A program made the translations under genes and the position numbers. Positions 48,430 to 58,494 of a DNA stretch of 64,000 bases are shown here, piece by piece; the stretch's first letter is position 1; every line of letters starts with the position of its first letter. The notes beneath the pieces are model-generated. The model had not been told where the DNA came from. It made no database searches and worked only from the letters and a program-made list of their open reading frames with translations. This DNA comes from Undaria pinnatifida. Taxonomy: Eukaryota; Sar; Phaeophyceae; Laminariales; Alariaceae. The DNA lies in contig JABAKD010000025.1 in assembly GCA_012845835.1 (NCBI GenBank), forward strand, positions 2,515,153 to 2,579,152, read 5' to 3'.

Positions 48430-50600
48430 CAATTCGTCCTTCCTATTTGCTACCTGGTACCGGTATATGATGACTTGTTTCCCCAAAATAAAAAATAAAA
48501 ATAAGCACCGATGAAGGAAGAAAAAAAAATTGAACGAATGCTTCAACGAATGCTGCGACGACACGCTATGCATTTACGACAAGTTTGAAACACGCCCACA
48601 CGAAGGATATTTATCATGCGCTAGACGCACACCCAAACCCGCACTCAAATCACAAAAAAAAATAAGGCAAGAATACCATCACACCAACACTCGCTTTTAA
48701 ATCGACCCCATGAATACCGAATAATAGTATAATACTATTAATATTAGGCCCTATAACATGAATACCATAAAATACCGATATGTTGACAAGCACCACAGCG
48801 TGCACAAACCGAAGCGACAAAAACGCAATATAAACAATTTTGATGTGATACCCTGCGGTGGAATGCATATATTACTCGCACCACATCGTCTTTCAGCTGA
48901 CAGCAGTGTCAACAATGGCGAGAGACGTTTTTCAATCGCTCACTCCGCAATCTACTTGCCTACAATACTGCGCAATACATCACGCCGATTTTCCAGGTTA
49001 CAGCACTGTCAATCGTCAACAATAGCGAGAGGCGCAATTCATTCAATCCGATCGATCCTAGATCTCGGTGTCACCCGGTCCTAACGGGTGCGTGAGCACA
49101 CTCAATTGTCATACCCTACGCGATTCCTAGTCGCGACAACCACTTACCACAAAAGAAAACGAAACGAAGTGCTGTACATAAAATCGATAAAATAAAAGTT
49201 GCCATCAAAACAAAACAACGAACCCAAAAGCCTAGTAATATGCGCAGACACCCCCCCCTGTTAAAGAGACGACAGCCCACATTACGATGATCGCCTGGAC
49301 TATATATGCGCATTTGTGCACGCACGAAGCGACACAGGACATGCCATCCCGATATAATAGAAACCCTCCCCCCAAGGGGAAAGAAGGCACCAACCAACAT
49401 CAATCTGTACAAAAACCCGCCCCCCCCCCGTCCCCTGGCAGCCAGAACGCCACCCTCAAAATTTGCCCCAACCACCTCCGGCGATTCCCCTAACATGCAT
49501 CAAAAATTTCCCCACAGATTTTTTCCTTGACACCCACGAAACCGACGCCCATTAATCTCACTGGCCGCGAGCGATATAGTATATTTACGTTCAAGCCGTG
49601 GACATCGCTGGTAATAAGCAGGAAAACGTGGTGAGCTAGCTGATTAGCTCGATGCGGCATTCCGCCACACCCAGCTATCATGCTCGTCGCTAACTGCCTC
49701 TCGCTCCCCGCGCTCCCCCTCCCTCCCTCCCTCCCTGCGTCCTCCCCTCTCTCTCTCTCTCTCTCCCTCCCTTTCTCTTCGTTCTTGCCTCCTTCCATCC
49801 CTCTCTTCCCTTGAATTAATCCAGCAAGATCTTTTTTCGCGACCACCAACACAAAATATCAAAACACTTGAAAGCGCAAAATAACCAGTGGCCAATACCT
49901 TCACAAAATCCCACCACTTCACGTACACCAACACAGGATGGCTGCACTTCGACGCAGTCCAACACAACTAATGGGCGTCGTTCGTCATGACCACCAAAAC
50001 AAAACAAAAAATACACAACACGAAAAGCCACAAAATGACCAACCACGAAACAACCGAAGCACCAAAGCAGAAAAAAACACAAAAGTTGACCAATACACAA
50101 TCCACAAAAACTTACCATCGAGCATGCGAGTAGTATCCCGCCCGAAAATAAGCCTTCCACCTCCCCTGCAAATGTTACATCAACACAGCGCAGACGCGGT
50201 ATAGCGCAACGAAAACAGCCACCCCCCCTGATACACCACCCTTCATGCGACTCGCCGAACCCAGTCATTGTGCGGGAAGCATCTCGCAAAAACCAAATAG
50301 TTACATCAACTCATCATGCAGGTGGCATCCCCCCTAAACTCATCGTGCAGGTAGCACCTCGCTAGAAAATTATATACCACCCCTCCCCCCCAAAGAAAAC
50401 GCCACCAGCCACTCAACAAACACCCCATCACACCCCCACCGACGACGTGTGCGCCGTGCCTCAAAATTCGGGACTACCCAACGGGTCACGGCGTCCCAAC
50501 CAAATACTAGCACAACCATTGACGCCTCAATTTCAACCATTCTTGCAACAGGTGTCAAGCGGCGGGATTATCATTAGCCGAAATGATCAGACCGTTTGGT
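48430..50600. other. No convincing gene; A/C-rich plus strand
   Basis: Two minus-strand ORFs (49116-49496 and 49816-50289) are Cys/Phe/Gly-rich, reflecting the G/T-rich minus strand. I see no motif or splice support. A CT microsatellite lies at 49718-49795 (CTCC and CTCTCT). Confidence 0.4.
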
Positions 50601-50639
50601 GACACCCCTCTGACCCCCCCCCCCCCCCTCCTGAACATG

Positions 50640-51085
50640 CAAACCCTCACACGAATTACCGATACCGATGCATGCAGGACTGCAACCGCAGACGAGAATT
50701 GTTGTTTGTTTTCTTCCTCCTCTCATTCGACCACCCTTCTGATCGTCCCCTCCTTAAAAAAGCTCACCCAAATCAATCGTTGCATGCAGGACCGCAACCG
50801 CAGTCGAAGGTTGTGTCATTTTAACCTCTCTCCTGCTCTCATCCGACCGCCCTCTCATTCCCCTCCCCACAAAATTGCAAACCCTCATACAAGTGACTGC
50901 ACTCCATACATACAGGACCGCAACTTAAGCAGCCGAAAATTGTGTTTTTTTCTTCCCCCTTTCATTCAACCCCCCACTCCCTCCCTAAAATTGCAAACCC
51001 TCATACAAGTGACGTCGCTCCATATGATACATACAGGACCGCAACAGCAGCAGCGGAAAGTTGTGTGTCCTTTGCCTCCCCTGTT
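50640..51085. repeat. Tandem repeat of about 118 bp, four copies
   Basis: CATGCAGGACTGCAACCGCA (50670), CATGCAGGACCGCAACCGCA (50784), CATACAGGACCGCAACTTAA (50907) and CATACAGGACCGCAACAGCA (51030). Each is followed by TTGTGT, a pyrimidine stretch and GCAAACCCTCATACAAGTGA. Confidence 0.9.
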
Positions 51086-51259
51086 CCTTCCCGCACCTTC
51101 ATCTCCTAGCACGGCTCTCACTTCCTGCGCCACTACATACCACTAAGGACGGAAATAGAAGAACAATTTGGGTGTTAAGACGAACAAAAAACGACCCTTA
51201 CATTCACGCCCGGAATTGCATACTACTCCGTATAACACAGCATAAGAGAGGTCGAACCA

Positions 51260-52077
51260 TCAAATCCCAGGCCCGTTCTGTACAATCGAGATGCCCACGA
51301 TAAGAAGCAACGGGGCGGTAACACCAACCAGGTCCATAAGAGGCATGGCATTTCTCTGGAGAGCCTTACTTGCGTACTCCTTCCTCGAAGCCTTCACCTT
51401 CTTCTTCTCCGACGCGCGCTGCCTCCTCTCTCCGTGACCCACCCCCCCTCCAGCCATCACCCTATCACCCCCCATCCCCCCCTCCACTACCGCCTTCTCC
51501 TCCTCATCCTCCCAACCATACCCGTCCATACCCAGAGCGGCCACTTTCCTAGCGTGGCGCGCACGCTTCCTCCAGGGGCGGTCATCAGCACAAGCCCAAG
51601 GGGCAATATCACGAAACGGCTCAACCTCCCCCAGAGACAAAACGCCTTCTCTCGAAACCGACCCCCCCCCTTCCGCAATGGAAACCTCTGCGTCCGAAAT
51701 CAAAACGCCCCCTGGTTCTGGCGGGAAAAGGGGTTCGCCATGTGATTCTATCGGGCCGGCGAAAGTGTCGGCAATGCACACGTCGGCTTCCACGCGGAAG
51801 CTGAGGGCCATGGAGGGTTGGCTGCCGCTGTCTATGAAGGGGGGAGTGGTGGGAGTCCTGTATGGCGGGGCGGAGCGTTTGCGGCCGTTTCGGGACATGT
51901 GCACGCCTCCGACTGCGCCTGGCTCGCTGCTTGTGCTGTCCCCGATCATGTTGTTGTTGCTGCTGCTGCTTATGGTGCTGCCGGTCAAGCTGCTGCTGCC
52001 TATGCTGCTGCTTCTATCGCTGTCCATTTTGTGTACCATTCCGTTCGAGGCAATGGCCGTGGTGGCCATGCTAACTT
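51260..52077 (-). CDS. Plastid-protein gene, exon 2
   Basis: An acceptor CTCCGCAG, then AAGTTAGCATGGCC. The frame without splicing would extend upstream to an ATG at 52126 (288 residues), but the splice junction gives AIR-EVSMATTAIASNG and a proper presequence. Stop TGA at 51262-51260. A tract of CAG/CTG encodes the Ser/Asn run. Confidence 0.75.
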
Positions 52078-54508
52078 CTGCGGAGCGGGGATACAAAGGG
52101 GGCGGTGCGGGGTAGGAACGAGTCATGATCGTTAGAGTATGATTTGAGCCACGATTATCCTTTTATTGGCTCCAGGGTTGCACAAATGCGAAACAAAAAT
52201 GTACACAGCTCTACGGATTCGTACCGCCACTATTTCCAGAAGTTTTAAGGACCACTGGTACATGTATGCATAACCAAACGCCACTACAAATACAGACATA
52301 TTGGTACGTGTTGTAACGCATGGTGCCGCAAGTATCCTACTGAAAATTGCTGCTGAATAATGATCATGAAAGTGCGCTGTTTACGTTTTCGGGACGCGCT
52401 GCTCTGCTGAATTTTGTTGCCAGTGTCTGGATTTTCGCAACTGAAAAAAAATGGCCTCCCCCCGCGACATTGACAAGGCGAACACGATGACTCTGGCACG
52501 CAAAAACAAACAGAAGCATTTTTTCGACACACAAGGTATTCTGGGTGCAAATACAGACCGACGCACACAAAAAAACGAAGTTACAACAAATTCAGCAGTT
52601 ATCATATAAAACGTAAAAGGCCATGACAAAACATCGGACAAAATGAAAGCGGCAGGATTCCCACATAATACCCCCCCCCCCTCTCTCTTCCACGGCATTT
52701 TAGAGATGAAAGGGTGAATGGTCTTCAAGACAACGGCCATGCATGGCAATGATCACATCTCCCCCCACAGTCTCCCCGCCACTCGATAGATACGAGTGAA
52801 GGTTCAAAAGTTAAAATCGGTTTAGGGTGTAACTACAGGCTGATCTAAAAAATAAATAAACCATATTGTTTCCACGCATCATGTGAAACGCCATGACAGA
52901 CACTGGACAAGAGGCCCCCTGTGAGAGTTATCCATCACATTTCTTCCCCCGCCCGCCCGTCGCGAGCTCAATATGAGCGAAGGTCGAAACAACATCGTCG
53001 GTTTAGCATGCAAACATAGGCCGACACACGGAAAAACGAAAGCACATATGTTCGCGAGCTAAATATGAGCGAAGGCCAAAACAATATCGTCGGCTTAGCA
53101 TGAAAATGCATGCCGTCACACGGAAAAACGAAACCACAAATGTTACAGATGTCATGCAAAACGCGATGACACATGCGGAACAAGGGACACCCGCGGGGTC
53201 CTCCTGCATGCCCCCCCCGTCGTCACGCGCTAAATGTAGACGAAGGCCGAAATAATAAAGTTGGTTTAGGGTTCAAATGCAGGATGATGCACAACGAAAC
53301 GAAGGCATAAAAAATCAGACACCATGTGCAACGCCATGAAAGACGCTGGAAAATTGTTGTCCCGTGGATTTTTCTAATCCCCCCCCCCCAACCCCCCCCC
53401 ACCCGCCCCCCTGGTCGGTGACAACTCGACGTGCCCCGTCCCCGCATTGTAGGCGTGCGAGGGTCAATGGTACGGCCATGCATTAAATGAGTACACCCCG
53501 CCCCCCGCCCCCACCTCTCACTGCCGCAAAAGTGGTCTCATACTTATTCCAAGTATGGTACTTGTCCCCAAAAACGCGGGTGCCGTTTGAAAGGGGATAC
53601 GGTCGGAAAAAAAAAAAAACGGTTTCGGGTGAAAATACAGGCTGATAAGTGGGTTTTGAGGAGCCGCATGGTCCAGTTCGTGGAACCGGAGTTTTCTCCG
53701 AATTTCCCATAATTCTGCATATGCGACTAATCAGGGTGGGCTAGTGTTAGAGGTACGGCCTTGAAAGGCCTGTAATTATCTGATTCGATATGTGATTGGC
53801 CGTTTTCGTACGATAGGTTGTCATCCTCGATTCCGGTGGAAATAATGAAAGCTGCTTCTATCTCTCCCGCTTTGAGCTACGAAAGTGAGTGACACCGGGG
53901 ACGTGCCCACTTGGGCGACCTGTAGGGATGGATAGACTCTTGAGTCTCACCCCTAATCACCTCACACTGACACGAAACTAAGTGTTTTCGGTGATGCGGT
54001 ACGATATTAATAGCAGGCCATGACACGATGGTGGACAAACGGCACCCCGCCGGATTTTTCTACGCGATACTCCCCCCGCCCCGGCGCGCGCTAACTGCGA
54101 ACCAAAGTCGAAAAACAAAATCGGTGTTGAGAGCGTCAACACCCGAATATATTGGTATACCTGGTATGAAACAATAACCATTTCAACAGTACAAGTACGG
54201 GCTGCATAATGACTGAACGGGGAGTTCACCATGTACCATGTTCATTGCCGCTAAGCCCATATTGTACCCCTGGTAAATTCCAGATTGTTAGCCTGCCTTG
54301 GAACGACGGACTGGATTACGGCGATAAGCTAATGCGAGTTTGACTACAGCAAGTAGCTCATTAGCCTGGTACGATAGTGTGTACCTGGTACTCCGTAGGT
54401 GATTGACATACCTCGAATAGCGAACGAAGGCGCGAAAGCCTCTGCCGTGGGCGAGCCGAGAAGCGCCGAAACGACCAACGAAGTCGCCGTCTTTAGCTTA
54501 AGCGTCAT
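51260..54508 (-). CDS. Two-exon gene for a plastid-targeted protein with C-terminal membrane segment
   Basis: Exon 1 (54508-54412) and exon 2 (52077-51260) join in phase 1 to give 304 residues. The N-terminus MTLKLKTATSLVVSALLGSP then TAEAFAPSFAIRE is a signal peptide followed by the AFAP plastid-import motif of heterokont and related secondary plastids. The mature part is Ser/Asn-rich (SSSNNN), then has a central domain (ALSFRVEADVCIADTFAGP, DIAPWACADDRPWRKRARHA), an acidic/Gly stretch and a basic helix (RRQRASEKKKVKASRKEYAS). It ends with one hydrophobic segment, MDLVGVTAPLLLIVGISIVQ. I do not recognise the family. The location (plastid stroma or thylakoid membrane) is inferred from the presequence and tail. 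The intron is 2334 bp of satellite-like DNA. Confidence 0.75.
52380..54135. repeat. Degenerate satellite inside the plastid-protein intron
   Basis: Diverged units of about 200-220 bp share GAAGGCCGAAA-AATA, GTCGGTTTAG, CAAATGCAGGCTGA-like, CACACGGAAAAACGAAA, CGCCATGACAGACGCTGG and a C-run. A 75-bp sub-duplication lies at 52970-53120. Confidence 0.8.
54412..54508 (-). CDS. Plastid-protein gene, exon 1 (presequence)
   Basis: The ATG is at 54508 and the donor is CGAG/GTATGT. It encodes 32 residues plus one base and contains the whole signal peptide with the AEA-FAP cleavage site. No longer in-frame start is needed; the sequence upstream is purine/pyrimidine-biased and looks like a 5' leader. 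Confidence 0.75.
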
Positions 54509-54914
54509 TTTATCCATCCCCATACAACAGTGCAGATAATCTGACCGAACAAGAGAAGAGAGGAAGAGAAGAATTTCTTCTTCTCCTTGAGGAGGGGCTT
54601 GTTTTGCTGGTGTGTGTAGTGCTCAACCAAGCGTTTTTTTTTTTCCCCGTCTCTGCTCGTCTGTGTTCGGCAAGTTCAAGGACAAAAGGAAATCCGTGGG
54701 GAAGGGGAAGGAAGAGCCAAAAAAAAAAACAATGGGGTGGTAAGTCCATGCGGTTTACAGGAGATACTAATGTAAAATATTATAACGCGCAGAAAGGAAA
54801 TCCGAGGGGATAGAAAGAACCAAGAAAAATATGAGGGAGAAGTATCACGGAATAAAGCATAATGGCAACAGTTTGATGCCGTCTCCCAGCCAAGCTGTGG
54901 TTGGGGACAAGCCA

Positions 54915-55000
54915 GAACGCGGGGGGGGGGGGAGGGGCAGGGGGGCGACGGGGACGAGGGGGGCGAGGGGGGGGGGGGGAGGGAGAGAGAGGGGGGGGAG
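54915..55000. repeat. G-rich tract
   Basis: Near-continuous G with GAG interruptions on plus. Confidence 0.95.
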
Positions 55001-55017
55001 CAATATAGTATCTGTTT

Positions 55018-55090
55018 GAATTTAGTCTAATGGATAGGCTGTTGGCACCCTGCTTTGCGGTTGCGCTCGGTTTCGAGTCTCGGCTATGAC
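55018..55090 (+). repeat. tRNA-like SINE head
   Basis: TAGTCTAATGGATAGGCTGT (A-box side) and GCTCGGTTTCGAGTCTCGGC (B-box side) match the module at 22507-22575 over most of their length. The T-arm can pair, the acceptor stem cannot. A repetitive body with CTCAACCCGA-type duplications follows to about 55260. Confidence 0.55.
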
Positions 55091-55589
55091 CGAATCAACA
55101 GCCGAAATAAATGGCAAAGTACGGTTTTTGACTTCTTCAGTTCCCGAGAGTGTGAGAGTGCGAGTTGGCAAAACTCGATCAAACTCGACGAGCAGGGGGA
55201 ACCCTCAACCCGATATATGCGAGATAATAATGAACGGGGGGAACGCTCAACCCGAATTGATATTGAAAATGGCGGGTGGACAGGGCTATACGTACACGCA
55301 CGAGTACCAACTTCCCTCGGGAAGGGTAATCTTGTATTGCTCCCCCTGCCGATACCTGGCACCAATACACTACTGCTACGAACTGCTCCTGTGTATCATA
55401 GCTCTGTAGCATCCGGCTTTCGCAGGGGGCGGAGTGTCCGTTTTTAGTTTTTATGGATACCCTCGGTCATGACGCAATGACGACCGGTGTTCGGTGTTTA
55501 GTTCCGTAACACCAGGCAGTACCGTCATACTGCTGTGCCGGTAATTATTTCTAGGTTTTCGTCGGCTTCGTTCGATGATATCATATAAT

Positions 55590-55745
55590 ACACTGTAGTT
55601 GCAAGGGGAGTCGCCGACCTATATCCTTATAATGAGGACACACAACCGGTAATACGCGCGATCGGAGTATCACACACAGCTTGCAAAGATGAGTTTCGAC
55701 AAAATATTCGATCTCACAGCTGGAGTGTAATCGAATTTTTATAAT
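55590..55745 (+). repeat. Dispersed repeat R1, copy 7
   Basis: CACTGTAGTTGCAAGGGGAG, TCGCCGACCTATATCC, AATACGCGCGATCGGAGTAT and TTCGATCTCACAGCTGGAGT. Confidence 0.9.
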
Positions 55746-55749
55746 AATA

Positions 55750-56770
55750 TAAAATACACCAGCAGCAGTCCGTCTTCCGTAAAACAGCCGAAGACCCCTC
55801 TCGGACCTCGGGCCAGTTGAACGCAAAATTACGTACCGGGTATCAGGTACCTGGTAAAACAGTTTGGGGCTCGTACAGCAAAAGAAGTACAGTGCGATAC
55901 CTGGTGTTCATGTATGCACTCGACATGCAGCGCATTCGTTCCGGTTCGCATACAAGTATGCATTCGGTGCTGCTCCGTGCACTGAACGGAAGACGTGCGC
56001 ATATACCGTTCGATTCGATCAGCGTGTGACCAATACCATATTTCACATGCCGTAAGCCGCATTTATTTGCATCTCTCAGTGAGAGGTGGTTTGGGTTGGA
56101 ACCAGGATATATAACGTTCGCAGTCCGCAGACATCCGCTGGGATTAAATCTTGAGGAAGCAGAGTTGCAAACCCAAAGGCAAAACCGGAAACCATCGGCG
56201 AAAACTGCTGCTGTTGTACGTTGTCCCTCTGGTTCTCACATACTAAAACGCAAAGATGAATATCGACCCTTGTACAGCAACAGCAGTATTGACAACTCAA
56301 TCTGACCGAACTCGCACATTGCTGACGTACTTGAAACTTTTTTTTTGTTGTTATACAAGAATTTATCATCGCACTTTTTTTTTTTTTTTTCCCCATTTCA
56401 TTTGACACTACAAGTACAGTAGTACTTGTATTCATACAAGAAAAAAAAATCGATTTCTCGCAGCTCGTATCCCGGTGGCAGACCAGCTGTCGGCTGCAAC
56501 AAGCACAAGCTGTACAAGTATACCCAGCCGGGGGAAGAACCCCCGGTCGGGGTTGAACCGAAGGCTCGCGCAGTGCGGCTGCGCCGTTGCAAGTCGCTGC
56601 TGCTATGTGGTGCTGTGATGAAAGAGCGTTGATGATGGAACAATGACGCAGCGACAAAATGCGGAGTAATCTCCGGTACAGCAGTGTTACTGGCTATGAA
56701 GACGTTGCCCTTTGTTCGTCGAGGAAAGGCAGGGTGACGCATCAGCTGCGCGACTAGTATAATCTACTGG
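55750..56770. other. No gene recognised
   Basis: Contains short poly-A/T runs and a palindromic TACCTGGTA motif (55850). The 193-residue minus ORF (56076-56657) has no splice or motif support. Confidence 0.4.
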
Positions 56771-56778
56771 CTAGGGTC

Positions 56779-57114
56779 ATGTATGACCTGACTGACTCTG
56801 CTCCTGAAACAGAGTGGGAGCACGAAGACGAGCCATACGTGCGGTACTTGGTTCAGCGGCAATCGGGTGTGCAGCAGCAGCCCAGGAAAGGTGCTTGGTG
56901 TTGCAGGCACAGACCGCACAGCAGCAGCAGCAGCAGCAATCAGCAGCAGCGGCAACGGCATTGCTCTTCGATATCTCGTATCAACAAAACACACAACTCG
57001 ACGAGATACTTCACAACGCGACAGCTACATCGTCATCCAGTACTCACCTAGGGTTGCTGCCGTCAAAAATCAGCCGGCAGACGCTTCTTCGCCTAACGCT
57101 GTGTGAGGAGGGTT
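56779..57114 (+). CDS. Candidate coding region with CAG tract, frame unresolved
   Basis: Two plus-strand frames look protein-like in succession: MYDLTDSAPETEWEHEDEPY then VRYLVQRQS from ATG at 56779, and after the CAG tract TALLFDISYQQNTQLDEILH then KISRQTLLRLTLCEEG to a stop at 57114. They are in different frames and the gap is too short for a normal intron, so either a frameshift in the CAG repeat or chance is involved. Confidence 0.3.
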
Positions 57115-57579
57115 AATTGGTGGAATGGGGGGACGAGGGCGTAGCCCTTCGCCTGCACATCCATCTAGAAATTCACGCCACACCACAAATCCCGCGTTGG
57201 GATGACCCTCATCAACATGATTGGACCGTTTAAAATATGGCACCCAATCAGGTTGGCACATGACGCGTCGATTTGTCGATTTCCGGGGACGTTGTAGTTG
57301 TTGAAAACGCCTTAACAACAAATATGAAACCTACCCAGCAGACGCATTCATATGACATGATGATCGCATGATTACTCGTATGTCACCTCTCTGCCTCACC
57401 CAACCCCATGCACGAGATCACCGAGCGGGCGTCTTCTGCTGCATAGCCACAGGAGACCTGTTGATCAGTTTTGGATGATTTCTGACATGGCGGGGCGTTG
57501 CCGGCCTCGAACATCGGGGCCTCAAAAACGTCAACATCATGACGTTGCAACCGGCTATCATTCTTGTAGTGTGGCAAAC

Positions 57580-58302
57580 ATGAGAATTGCTCGGAAAGCT
57601 AGATCGCTGCTGCTGAAAGCGTTGATAGCCTTCGCCATCGCAGACGCGTTCCACGCCTCCACCCCCCAACGCCTGCAGCAATCACAGCAACACGTATCCC
57701 CGCGAGCAAATCAAGCTTCACCCTCCGCGGCAACTTCTGGCGAGAACAGCAGCAAAAGCGGCAGCATCAACAGCATCAGCATCGCAGAAGCAGCCTTACA
57801 CCCCATCATCTCCCAACTCCGCGCAAGGATAGCCGCAGCCCCCGGGCCGCTAGAAGACAACGACGAAGCCCGCAAACACGCAGAAGCTACTCTCTCGGAA
57901 TGCTTTGAGGTCGACAGCGACGGAGACTTAGTGGGAGGTTCAGAGCAAGAAGCTCGACTCGTGCGATCTCTAGCCCGCGACACCTTCGTCGTTGTGCGAG
58001 CACAGCGGCAGCAGTCACCCGGCGCGCGGGAGTCTCTCTGCAAGCTAGGGGCGGCAGCGGAGGCGCTGTTAGGCGAGACTCGCTCGGTAGAAGAGAAGAT
58101 GGCTGCCTTTGGAGCGATGCGGGACCACGAGAAAGGGGTGGTGTCTGGCTACGCAGGCGGTGGAGACTATGGTGACGACCAATTTTTGGAGACTAGGGGT
58201 CGGGGCGAGGGAGAGATTGCGCCGGCCATTGACGCCGAGACAGCACCCGATGTTCTCGAGGGGAGGGTGAGCCACTTCAATCTGACCAGCAGAGCAGCGT
58301 AG
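57580..58302 (+). CDS. Single-exon gene, probable plastid-targeted protein, unknown function
   Basis: I start at ATG 57580 rather than the longer open frame from 57475, because MRIARKARSLLLKALIAFAI then ADAFHAST is a complete signal peptide followed by an A-F plastid-type cleavage motif. The 240-residue product continues with a Gln/Ser-rich linker, a helical domain (AEAALHPIISQLRARIAAAP, EARKHAEATLSECFEVDSDG, EARLVRSLARDTFVVVRAQR, CKLGAAAEALLGETRSVEEK) and a Gly/Asp/Glu-rich tail. GC-rich codons contrast with the AT-richer flanks. Family not recognised. Confidence 0.7.
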   Translation: MRIARKARSLLLKALIAFAIADAFHASTPQRLQQSQQHVSPRANQASPSAATSGENSSKSGSINSISIAEAALHPIISQLRARIAAAPGPLEDNDEARKHAEATLSECFEVDSDGDLVGGSEQEARLVRSLARDTFVVVRAQRQQSPGARESLCKLGAAAEALLGETRSVEEKMAAFGAMRDHEKGVVSGYAGGGDYGDDQFLETRGRGEGEIAPAIDAETAPDVLEGRVSHFNLTSRAA

Positions 58303-58494
58303 TTGTCCTGGTATATAGTTTGAGTATTTCAAAGCTCAAATCTACAATAATTCCCTTTCCTTGAACCTGGCATACTAACTGTACGTACATACGAACTCGT
58401 GTTGTACAACAAGTTCGTGATGCCAATGCTTGATGCGTTGGGCGTGGTTCATCGCGTGACACGTTGAGTGCTGGCAAGGCGATCTTTACAAAAC

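Noticed and set aside
49816-50289. 157-residue Cys/Phe-rich minus ORF
   Set aside because: Composition follows from the G/T-rich minus strand. No splice sites or conserved pattern seen.
51260-52126. 288-residue single-exon reading from ATG 52126
   Set aside because: Considered as the full gene, but the first 16 residues are Pro/Tyr-rich. The spliced version gives a perfect plastid presequence with matching phase. Kept as the alternative.
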